IMG/VR virus record: IMGVR_UViG_3300032893_000103
Span: 1 to 44,347 of that record
DNA from: a virus
DNA: 44,347 nucleotides
Reading direction: 5' to 3' (one strand)
Positions 1 to 6,759 of this stretch are shown one piece after another. The position numbers and the translations under genes were made by a program. Position 1 is the stretch's first letter. Each line of letters begins with the position of its first letter. Under the pieces are notes generated by a model. That model saw only the letters and a program-made list of their open reading frames with translations, was not told where the DNA came from and searched no databases.

Positions 1-527
1 CATTTATTCCGCACATTTTGATTCCTTGGATCGCGTGCCCACCAACAGTCGTAGCACATCTTGTAGTGCGCCGCCTCTACAGGCTTTGGACAGTGTTGGC
101 ACTTTGGTAAATTTTTCTTCTCAAATGCAGCTTTCTTGCCGCACCCACAATTATCACAGTATGGCTTCTTGTCAGCTTCGGCGTTAGCGCATCCAGCCGA
201 CTCTTCGCTCTGAGTGACTATCTCTTTGGGATGGAAATTCCCGAGTTCGTAGATCCCGAGAGCTTTGCCGTTGGAAGTCTTATAGCCCGTTCCTTTGAGC
301 TTCTTTTTGTCCAGAGCGGCCTCGACTTCGACATCCACTTCCGCGAACATCTCAATCATGACTTTGGCTACGCCAGCAGCTTTGACTTCAAATTTGAAGA
401 AGCTGACTCCTCGTAGCGGCTGTCCGTCAAGCGTGACTTCCATTGTTGCGCCAGTCGAAAGTTTTCCCTCTCTGTCTGGCTTATTCTTGATCCTCAGTTT
501 GTGAACTTTCATCTTCTGGTCTGCCAT
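1..527 (-). CDS. Partial gene: zinc-binding hypothetical protein (C-terminus beyond window)
   Basis: The frame is open from an ATG at 527-525 to the window edge, giving 175 codons. The start is chosen because AAAGGAG lies 6 bases upstream. Residues 1-80 are Lys/Glu-rich and include VTLDGQPLRGV and FKFEVKAAGVAKV, a beta-rich pattern I have seen in phage proteins of unknown function. The C-terminal part has three CxxC knuckles (C124/C127, C143/C146, C158/C161) plus C113 and C129, consistent with one or two structural zinc sites. The gene overlaps the end of the upstream gene (481-690) by 47 bases in another frame. Function is unknown. The reading frame is certain; the zinc sites are inferred from cysteine spacing. 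Confidence 0.75.
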   Translation of the reverse strand, partial: MADQKMKVHKLRIKNKPDREGKLSTGATMEVTLDGQPLRGVSFFKFEVKAAGVAKVMIEMFAEVDVEVEAALDKKKLKGTGYKTSNGKALGIYELGNFHPKEIVTQSEESAGCANAEADKKPYCDNCGCGKKAAFEKKNLPKCQHCPKPVEAAHYKMCYDCWWARDPRNQNVRNK

Positions 528-690
528 CTGGCTCTCCTTTAGAAAGTTTGATATGGGTTTTTGTTTCTAACGTTAATCGGTTCATCCCGTTCTCGTCATG
601 GCAATAGCCACAGCTTCTGCATTTTCGCCAGCCCGGAAGAGAGTCATGCTGGAGCATGTACGACATGCACACCGGGCAGACTACTTTCAC
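481..690 (-). CDS. Small zinc-ribbon protein, 69 aa
   Basis: Starts at GTG 690-688, overlapping the TGA of the preceding gene (GTGA), which suggests translational coupling. C5xxC8 and C24xxC27xxC30 with a Trp between them form a zinc-ribbon pattern. The C-terminal half is acidic and probably disordered (EDESSQTEDQE). It resembles small phage zinc-ribbon proteins of unknown role; a nucleic-acid or protein-binding adaptor is possible. It ends inside the coding sequence of the next gene. Confidence 0.65.
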   Translation of the reverse strand: MKVVCPVCMSYMLQHDSLPGWRKCRSCGYCHDENGMNRLTLETKTHIKLSKGEPDGRPEDESSQTEDQE

Positions 691-1493
691 TTGAAGTGCT
701 CGTTAATTTCTTGGTAGATGACTTCAAGTTTGGGGCCTGGATTCACGCCACGGAAGTATGCGTTCATGCACGCCTGCGCGGGATTGTCAGCATTCCCAGC
801 GTTTGCCGGAAACGGACGAAACTTGTAAATCCATTTGGCCAGTTTACTGACAAGCGTTGGCATTGTCAATTCGGCTTGATAGAGACAAAGGACGTGGTTG
901 AGATCGTCGTTGTTGGTGGGATCTTTTCCGTAATAAAACACTTTGATGAGAGAATTTACAACGAGATCCCAGTCGGACAGCCACAAGAATGGGTAGAGTG
1001 GCCAGAACTTGAACGAACGGATGTAGAGGCCGTGAAATGACGCGAACGTCAGATCGGGGAGCTTCCACGCGGAATCTTCGGGCGCCGCGTTGGCTTTGGT
1101 GTTATCCATGAAGAGAAGAAGGCTGTACTTAAGATGGCGCCAGAAGAAGGCTTTGAGCCGGTCTGGGTGCATCGCCATGGCGATTACATTGGGAATAGCT
1201 TGATCGCGGGAAAAACGGTCGGAAAGGCCAGTCCAAATACGTGCATCAGGAAAGCGACGGAGAAACCCATCATGGTTAGGATCGTTAAGAAGAGCAAGAA
1301 CATGAGCATATCTGTCAGCCACGAAGAAAAGTTCTTCATCGTCCATTTTCCCGAGATCGTTAAGTATAAGAGCAGCAAAGGCAAACATACCTTCACGCTG
1401 AGCGGTATCGCCGGTATCATAGCCAGGAGGCGGCTGAGCGATGAGCTTGTATTGTGGTTCGAGCCAAGGCTCCAAAATGCTGAAGTATTTCAT
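687..1493 (-). CDS. Hypothetical protein, 268 aa, at the end of the fibre block
   Basis: ATG at 1493-1491. No Shine-Dalgarno is visible: the region where one should lie is filled by two 17-bp inverted repeats (see 1494-1531), the nearer ending one base before the ATG. The protein has conserved-looking acidic and aromatic motifs (PPPGYDTGDTAQREGMFAF near residues 21-39, SDRFSRDQAIPNVIAMAM near 91-108) and Trp/Phe-rich segments such as FKFWPLYPFLWLSDWD. There is no signal peptide. The SRDQ pattern recalls phage proteins of unknown function encoded near fibres, possibly with an all-helical glycan-acting fold, but I cannot assign a family. The downstream gene starts on its stop codon. Confidence 0.7.
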   Translation of the reverse strand: MKYFSILEPWLEPQYKLIAQPPPGYDTGDTAQREGMFAFAALILNDLGKMDDEELFFVADRYAHVLALLNDPNHDGFLRRFPDARIWTGLSDRFSRDQAIPNVIAMAMHPDRLKAFFWRHLKYSLLLFMDNTKANAAPEDSAWKLPDLTFASFHGLYIRSFKFWPLYPFLWLSDWDLVVNSLIKVFYYGKDPTNNDDLNHVLCLYQAELTMPTLVSKLAKWIYKFRPFPANAGNADNPAQACMNAYFRGVNPGPKLEVIYQEINEHFK

Positions 1494-1531
1494 GTACCAT
1501 TTTCTGGTAAATATGTACCATTTTTTGGTAA
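1494..1531. repeat. Tandem pair of 17-bp inverted repeats, 21-bp period
   Basis: GTACCATTTTCTGGTAA (1494-1510) and GTACCATTTTTTGGTAA (1515-1531). Each is TACCA-N5-TGGTA. The 21-bp units (1494-1514, 1515-1535) match at 19 of 21 bases. They fill the whole gap between the stop of the gene at 1532-2305 and the ATG at 1493. In mRNA each forms a 5-bp hairpin, and the second lies where the ribosome binds. As DNA, the 21-bp spacing is two helical turns, as in a double operator. Seen directly; function inferred. Confidence 0.85.
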
Positions 1532-2305
1532 TTATCGGTCGATGAGTTGAACGTTTGTCCAGCCAGAGATCGGACCACGGAAGAAACAGCAGAAGCCGTT
1601 ACCAGTCGCAGCGAGAACGTTCACGTTGGAAATATTACCTGCCGGGCTGGAACCTGATTGCTCCGCGTGGAAACCTGAAAGGTTGGAAGTCTGAGTTACG
1701 AGAGCGCCCGCGACGTTTGAGGAGCCGAAGCCTTGACCAGAATATGTGTACCATTCGCCGATTGGAACGTAGTTGTTGCCGCCTTCAAGTCTCGCACCGT
1801 CAAAGGTCAATCCAGACGGAAGCGTAATCGAAGCGCCGGATGCACCAACAGTTCCGTTGACGTGGTAATAAGTGCCGTGAATATCACCGCCAACCATTCT
1901 CATGAAGAACTGCTGACCTGAAGTCGTGCCCCATCCAGCCGCATTGGGCGAACAAGTGGGATTAGAGAACCAGTCAGTGCAGGGAGATCCTGTGATGTTG
2001 ATGAAAGCGCCAAAAGCGTTTGATCCGTTCGAGAGGTATGCGGCGACAAGGCGATAAGTTCCGCCAGGTCCGACAGAAGGAGCGTTCGTACTTTGAACCA
2101 AGATCACGCTTGAGCCAGAAAGCTGTGCGTAGACGTAATAAACGGTGTTGTTGGTGACCGAGCCGACAGTCAGAGTCAGGACGCCGCCAGTATCATAGAG
2201 GTTGTTGCCCAAATTGATCGTCGATCTAGCAAGAGAAATGACACCAGCACCGTATGTCGCTGCTCCGATCTTTTCAATTTGTGCGCCGAAGTTTGTTTGT
2301 GGCAT
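1532..2305 (-). CDS. Tail fibre-like virion protein, 257 aa
   Basis: A Gly/Ser/Asn/Thr-rich beta protein with no signal peptide or membrane segment. The N-terminal half has short beta-strand-like repeats (TGGVLTLTVGSVTNNTVYYV, TYRLVAAYLSNGS) that resemble the segments preceding phage fibre tips. The C-terminal half is rich in Gly and Trp/Tyr, as in a receptor-binding domain (GEWYTYSGQGF). It lies in a run of fibre genes and ends just before the inverted-repeat pair. Probably an accessory fibre or tip protein; its exact position in the virion is unknown. Confidence 0.65.
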   Translation of the reverse strand: MPQTNFGAQIEKIGAATYGAGVISLARSTINLGNNLYDTGGVLTLTVGSVTNNTVYYVYAQLSGSSVILVQSTNAPSVGPGGTYRLVAAYLSNGSNAFGAFINITGSPCTDWFSNPTCSPNAAGWGTTSGQQFFMRMVGGDIHGTYYHVNGTVGASGASITLPSGLTFDGARLEGGNNYVPIGEWYTYSGQGFGSSNVAGALVTQTSNLSGFHAEQSGSSPAGNISNVNVLAATGNGFCCFFRGPISGWTNVQLIDR

Positions 2306-2307
2306 GT

Positions 2308-2646
2308 TTATTTCCTTAAAGCCGCAATTTCGTCCTCAGTAAGTCCGAGGGCTTTGAGCTTGCCGACCGCAGAAGCCTTGATGTCATCAGCCGCTTTTTT
2401 TGCTTCAGCGTCACGATCTGCTCTTGATTTGTAATTTTTGTACTCTTTCGAGCGTTTGTTGAGGCCGTCCCAGTATTCCTGAATCGACTCACGAATATCG
2501 TCGCCCGGTTCATCGCTGAAGTGTACGGTCAGCTTATAATCGGACGAGCATCCGGCATATTTTGGACCGGCATTTTTGGACATCCACGCCATGACGGAGT
2601 TTACGTCAACGTTGAAATCTTTCCAATCAAGTTCAATGTTTATCAT
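2308..2646 (-). CDS. Hypothetical protein, 112 aa, possible fibre assembly factor
   Basis: A soluble, highly charged protein. Residues 1-65 are mixed alpha/beta with several Trp and Tyr. Residues 65-112 are Lys/Ala/Asp-rich helix ending in GLTEDEIAALRK, the type of short C-terminal helix common in small phage proteins next to fibres. It starts 9 bases after the 909-aa fibre gene and ends 2 bases before the next start. The location suggests a fibre chaperone or attachment protein, but no family is recognised. Confidence 0.6.
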   Translation of the reverse strand: MINIELDWKDFNVDVNSVMAWMSKNAGPKYAGCSSDYKLTVHFSDEPGDDIRESIQEYWDGLNKRSKEYKNYKSRADRDAEAKKAADDIKASAVGKLKALGLTEDEIAALRK

Positions 2647-2655
2647 AAAATCCTC

Positions 2656-5385
2656 TTAGAGTTCCACCGCGAACATATTGCGGTTGATGGAAGTGGCTGA
2701 AGCTGTCGAACTTGTGACGAACCAATAGACCGAAACGCGATGCACGCCAGCCGCAACAGGAACGACCATGATGTCGTTAGAAGTTAAAACAACGGCACCG
2801 TAACCAGAGCTTGTTCCGGAAAATTCAGTCTCTTTCGCATAACTGACCTGAACGCCGTCAACGTACATGACAAAACCATATGTTTGTTGTACGCCGCCTG
2901 TCAATACGTTGTAGCCGATCAAGAGCGGTCCACCATTAGTCTTGACTTCGCAAGACATATCTGGCATCGGAACTGGTGAAGTTGCCGATGTTGTAGGTCC
3001 GCTAATGACACCGTATGCGGTAGCAAAGCCTTTGGTTGACGAAAGAGCTTCTTTGATAGCGGAAGTCTTGCGCTCGTCAGAAATACCTTGCGAACCGATT
3101 TCCAGTGCGCTCTGAATGTTCAATTGACTCACGCTTTTCGGCGAATGAATCGGAGTGATTATGTCAAAACATGCGGGGAAGATTGCCGCACCAGAAGACC
3201 ACAAGACTTTGATCGTATGAAGGCCAAGAGTCAAGCCAGAAATGGAAAGCGTATTGAATGCGCTGGCAGCAGGAGATCCTGTCACGACACCAGTCGTATT
3301 GGTGAAGCTCAGACCGGCAGTTGCGCTCAAGTTCGTGGTAGCCGTAGCCCATCCGACGCCGCCAGTGGGTGAACTGTTGGCAACGCTGAAGTTTGATGCA
3401 CCGTCAACCGACACCGTGAATGATTGAGCGCCAGCGTTGTTGGCAAAAACGTAGACGCATCCAGTTCCGAAGAACGAATACTGAACGTAGCTACCGGCAG
3501 TGCTTGTGCTTGGATTGTAACCGCTTGGGTAACCGCTGCTGTTGTTGTTGGTCCAAGTTCCGAAGTAGTACATCTCGCGCATGTTCATCTTGCGCATAGT
3601 GCCGGGCGAAATCACCGCTCCGTTGCTGGCTTGGCCAGTGGCGGTCGCACCTTGAGAGAACGAACCAAAAGTGTTGTATGTTCCGAGCAACGTAGCGCCC
3701 GAGGGAATACTTGGAGTTTTCGGACGATATACGATGAATTTGTAGAATCCGATGCCGGTATTGACAGCCGCAGTCCGTTCTATCTGAACGCAGTGCGATC
3801 CGTATGACAAACCGGAAGCGATTGTGACAATTTTGTCTGTGGCCGATCCAGTCAAGGTTGTGGACTGCGAAACGCCATCGACGAATACGGTATGGTTGTC
3901 GAATGCTGATCCGACGCCAACGATCTGAATGTCGAGGCCAGTGCCGATGAAGTTGATGGTAAAATATGCACCGTTGGCATTCAAAGCCATGTATTCGATG
4001 CCGTTTGCTCCAGTGTTGGTAACGGTAGTACCGCCGCCGATAACCATTGTCGTGAGGCCGTCATCAACAGTACCGGCGACAGCAGTCGTACTATTGAAAT
4101 ATGCCAAGTCGTTGCCAGTTCCGTATCCAAACTCGCGGAAGTGGTATGCGCGCACGACTTCTTCGTTTGAGTGGTTGGCTGAACCCATGTAACTTGGAGA
4201 AGCTGCGTTTTGAGTAAACGCTTCACCAATCGCGCCAGCAGAAGTTTGATAAACTGCAACTCGACCGCCAGTCGTTCCAGTTACGGGAGAATTGTAAGCG
4301 AAAGTCGCTTGAGCAGAAGTGAGGATCTTTTGTCCGTTTCCGTACATGATGCCAGGATTCACGTTGATGAGGCTTGATCCAGTAGACGGCTGACACAGAA
4401 CTTCATATCCATAAAGGTCAAGATCGGCGCCAGAGCTAAGGCTCACGGTGACCGTGTGGACTCCCAAAGAAAGTCCGTTGACCATATTGCCAATGATGTT
4501 GGCGTTTTGGTTTCTGGAAGTAATCATGGTGCTGCTGGATGCAGAGTAAGTGACGGAAGGCTGAGCTACTCCATCAACCGACACGTTGAAAGTACGAGCA
4601 GAGTTCGTTAAATAGAGCAGGAGATTGAGGCCAGTTCCGTAGAAAGTGATCTCAACGGAGTCGCCAACAACGTTTGTGTAAACACCAGATCCGTTCGCGC
4701 TTGCGCCAGGAACAGAGCCGAAAGGAGTCCAGCCGCCGCCGATGAGGCGAACGCGGTTTTGGGTGTCGTTTGTTACGCGAAAAACAGGTTGACCGCTAGA
4801 GCCAAACTCCCCTGTGATCGCTTCGCAATACGGAGTCATGACACGATCAAGTCCGAAACGAGGTTTCAGGTCTTGGCTCAAGTCAGTGATGCTTGCGCGC
4901 TTGGTGATAGACGAGTAAAAAGTTCCAGCCGCAGGAGTTCCTGTCGTAGTCGTGGGAGTAAGCGTGTAGTCGGTTTGGCTGACGAACGATTGGAAACCCG
5001 AAGTCAGTGCCGCATAGAGAGCGACGAACCGATTGTCGGTCTGGAATTCCGATTCTTTCTTGAGTCCGAGCTTGAAAGCCTGGATGTTCAAGTTGGCCGT
5101 AATGCTGAAGTTCAATGTGACTTGCGACGAAGTATTGTCCGATTGAACGTTCGTGAACGTGTAGTCGTTCGATGAGCCGAGAGTCATCAACTTACCGTCG
5201 ATATAGAGCGTGAACTGATCGGTCAAAGATTGGTCAACGCTGAAGGATAGATTGATGACCGTTTGGTTCAGAGTCGAAACAGTCGTGTAATGGGCAATGA
5301 CCGGCTGAATAGGCGAGAACGGCATATCGTTGCTTGACGATCTGCGGACTGTGCCTTTAGGATTTAGAATTTGTGATGTTCCCAT
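2656..5385 (-). CDS. Large tail fibre/adhesin with four VDG...H-V-V beta modules, 909 aa
   Basis: ATG at 5385 with AAGGA 6 bases upstream. At least four modules share the pattern (V/F/M)xVDGxx ... G(V/L)H(T/R)(V/I)xV: around residues 268, 502, 662 and 843 (NVSVDGVAQPS, VFVDGVSQST, VSVDGASNF, MYVDGVQVSY). Such modules look like jelly-roll, carbohydrate-binding-type beta-sandwiches. The N-terminal 200 residues contain FTLYIDGKLMTLG and probably join the fibre shaft. No enzyme motif was seen. Likely a virion-surface adhesin that binds host glycans. Confidence 0.75.
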   Translation of the reverse strand: MGTSQILNPKGTVRRSSSNDMPFSPIQPVIAHYTTVSTLNQTVINLSFSVDQSLTDQFTLYIDGKLMTLGSSNDYTFTNVQSDNTSSQVTLNFSITANLNIQAFKLGLKKESEFQTDNRFVALYAALTSGFQSFVSQTDYTLTPTTTTGTPAAGTFYSSITKRASITDLSQDLKPRFGLDRVMTPYCEAITGEFGSSGQPVFRVTNDTQNRVRLIGGGWTPFGSVPGASANGSGVYTNVVGDSVEITFYGTGLNLLLYLTNSARTFNVSVDGVAQPSVTYSASSSTMITSRNQNANIIGNMVNGLSLGVHTVTVSLSSGADLDLYGYEVLCQPSTGSSLINVNPGIMYGNGQKILTSAQATFAYNSPVTGTTGGRVAVYQTSAGAIGEAFTQNAASPSYMGSANHSNEEVVRAYHFREFGYGTGNDLAYFNSTTAVAGTVDDGLTTMVIGGGTTVTNTGANGIEYMALNANGAYFTINFIGTGLDIQIVGVGSAFDNHTVFVDGVSQSTTLTGSATDKIVTIASGLSYGSHCVQIERTAAVNTGIGFYKFIVYRPKTPSIPSGATLLGTYNTFGSFSQGATATGQASNGAVISPGTMRKMNMREMYYFGTWTNNNSSGYPSGYNPSTSTAGSYVQYSFFGTGCVYVFANNAGAQSFTVSVDGASNFSVANSSPTGGVGWATATTNLSATAGLSFTNTTGVVTGSPAASAFNTLSISGLTLGLHTIKVLWSSGAAIFPACFDIITPIHSPKSVSQLNIQSALEIGSQGISDERKTSAIKEALSSTKGFATAYGVISGPTTSATSPVPMPDMSCEVKTNGGPLLIGYNVLTGGVQQTYGFVMYVDGVQVSYAKETEFSGTSSGYGAVVLTSNDIMVVPVAAGVHRVSVYWFVTSSTASATSINRNMFAVEL

Positions 5386-5395
5386 TGTTTATCCT

Positions 5396-6508
5396 TTATA
5401 ATCCAGCTTCAGCGGTTCCGTGAAAGCCCACTTGTTGGTTAGCGACCGCAGATCCGCAGTGCAGTAATGCTCCATTTAAGCCGCCAGCGATCAAAGCGGC
5501 AGAAACATCAGTCGTAGGAGCAGCGGCGGTAGTTGAGGAATATGAAACGACGTTTGGAGTGTTAGCGTTAACTGTCGAATAGGGCGTAATAGAAGAAGGT
5601 GCCGCCCTCTTAGTTACTTTATATACCCACGTCACGCCTGGCTGTGAGTTACCAGAATACGGGCCAGCCATCACGCCTATCATTCCAGTAGAAGTAGCGG
5701 TTCCTACGGCAGTGCCAATGTCGTATGTTTTTTCGTAGTACCGTTGGCAAAGTGCAAGCTCTTGCTGAATAGATCGTCCGTTTCGCGCAAAACCAGTTGA
5801 CGAAAATCCAAGAGGTCCTTCGACAATTGAGAATTGTGTTAATTGCAACGTTGCTCCAGAAGTTGCCGCCCAGTTTGTTGCAGTATTGGCGCAACTAAAA
5901 GAACCTGCCTGCCACGCATTCAGCGTAGAAGTGGTAGCAGTTGAACCACATACGTTACCAATATTAACGGACAGTCCTATAGAATTGTCGAATGCCCAAG
6001 TGCCAGACGTATCCATCTGAACAGTAATTGTAATGAACTGCCATCCGGTGACAGCGGAAAATGTTGTGACATACGAGCGATTAAAACTACCATTTCGTAG
6101 AGCAAATGAATAAGTTCCTGCTACGGTGGTATTAAACCAAAATCCAAAGGTGGCCTGTTTAGCGTGAATCTTCGCGTAGTCCAAACCTTCCATACGATAA
6201 TCGTAAGCAATTATAACATCACTGGCAGCGGGTGAAGAAACAACAGTATTATTCACAACTTGCATACTGTACGTGCTTTGAAATCCAGACTGAGCCTGCG
6301 TGGGAACACTAGTGTTTCTAGTAACACTCAAGCTCTTGGTTGTAGAACCGGCTGACGCAGCAGAAAACATATCGGCACAAGTTTGATTGGTAGTGCTCGT
6401 GGAAATCGAGATTGTTCCACCTTCAAAGCGTTGAAAGAAATCCATCCCGCCATTGATCGCGAGATTCTTTAATTCTGCTGGAATGTGTAATCCTGAAATT
6501 TTTGCCAT
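5396..6508 (-). CDS. Tail fibre protein with carbohydrate-binding-type tip, 370 aa
   Basis: Contains the phage fibre signature NLAINGGMDFFQR (residues 15-27), followed by a beta-sandwich and ELALCQRYYEKTYDIG. This NGGMDxxQR ... E-CQRYYEKS arrangement is typical of receptor-binding fibre tips. The same module forms the C-terminus of the neighbouring 860-aa gene (NGAMDLWQR ... ELAMCQRFYEKSF), so the two are paralogous tips. Here almost the whole protein is the module, with only about 15 residues before it. Probably a separate receptor-binding protein that trimerises on a shared shaft. Confidence 0.8.
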   Translation of the reverse strand: MAKISGLHIPAELKNLAINGGMDFFQRFEGGTISISTSTTNQTCADMFSAASAGSTTKSLSVTRNTSVPTQAQSGFQSTYSMQVVNNTVVSSPAASDVIIAYDYRMEGLDYAKIHAKQATFGFWFNTTVAGTYSFALRNGSFNRSYVTTFSAVTGWQFITITVQMDTSGTWAFDNSIGLSVNIGNVCGSTATTSTLNAWQAGSFSCANTATNWAATSGATLQLTQFSIVEGPLGFSSTGFARNGRSIQQELALCQRYYEKTYDIGTAVGTATSTGMIGVMAGPYSGNSQPGVTWVYKVTKRAAPSSITPYSTVNANTPNVVSYSSTTAAAPTTDVSAALIAGGLNGALLHCGSAVANQQVGFHGTAEAGL

Positions 6509-6514
6509 ATTTAC

Positions 6515-6757
6515 CTACGAGTTTGCCACTACGGACCAGTTGCCGTCGCCGTCTTGTTGACCTTTGATGGCGGACAAATTGATTGGAATAGCTCCTGGAA
6601 TCAAAGAAATAGAAGTCGCCAAATCATCTGGGATAGAAACGTGAACAGTCTGATCGGGCCATCCCCAAGGGCCGCCAAACTTTGATTGATTCGGAGATTC
6701 ATCTTGATAAATATTCAAGCAACTTCCATCCGCTAAGTTGATTATTGCTATGTTCAT
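6515..6757 (-). CDS. Small protein between two fibre genes, 80 aa
   Basis: A longer frame extends upstream, but the start used here is ATG 6757-6755, because GGAG sits 8 bases in front and the next gene's stop (6762-6760) lies just upstream. The product is acidic, beta-type, with MNIAIINLADGSC at the N-terminus, a Trp/Gly-rich centre (FGGPWGWPDQ) and VSIPDDLATSISLIPGAI. There is no membrane segment. It sits between paralogous fibre genes, so it may be a fibre chaperone or a small tip protein. No family assigned. Confidence 0.65.
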   Translation of the reverse strand: MNIAIINLADGSCLNIYQDESPNQSKFGGPWGWPDQTVHVSIPDDLATSISLIPGAIPINLSAIKGQQDGDGNWSVVANS

Positions 6758-6759
6758 AG

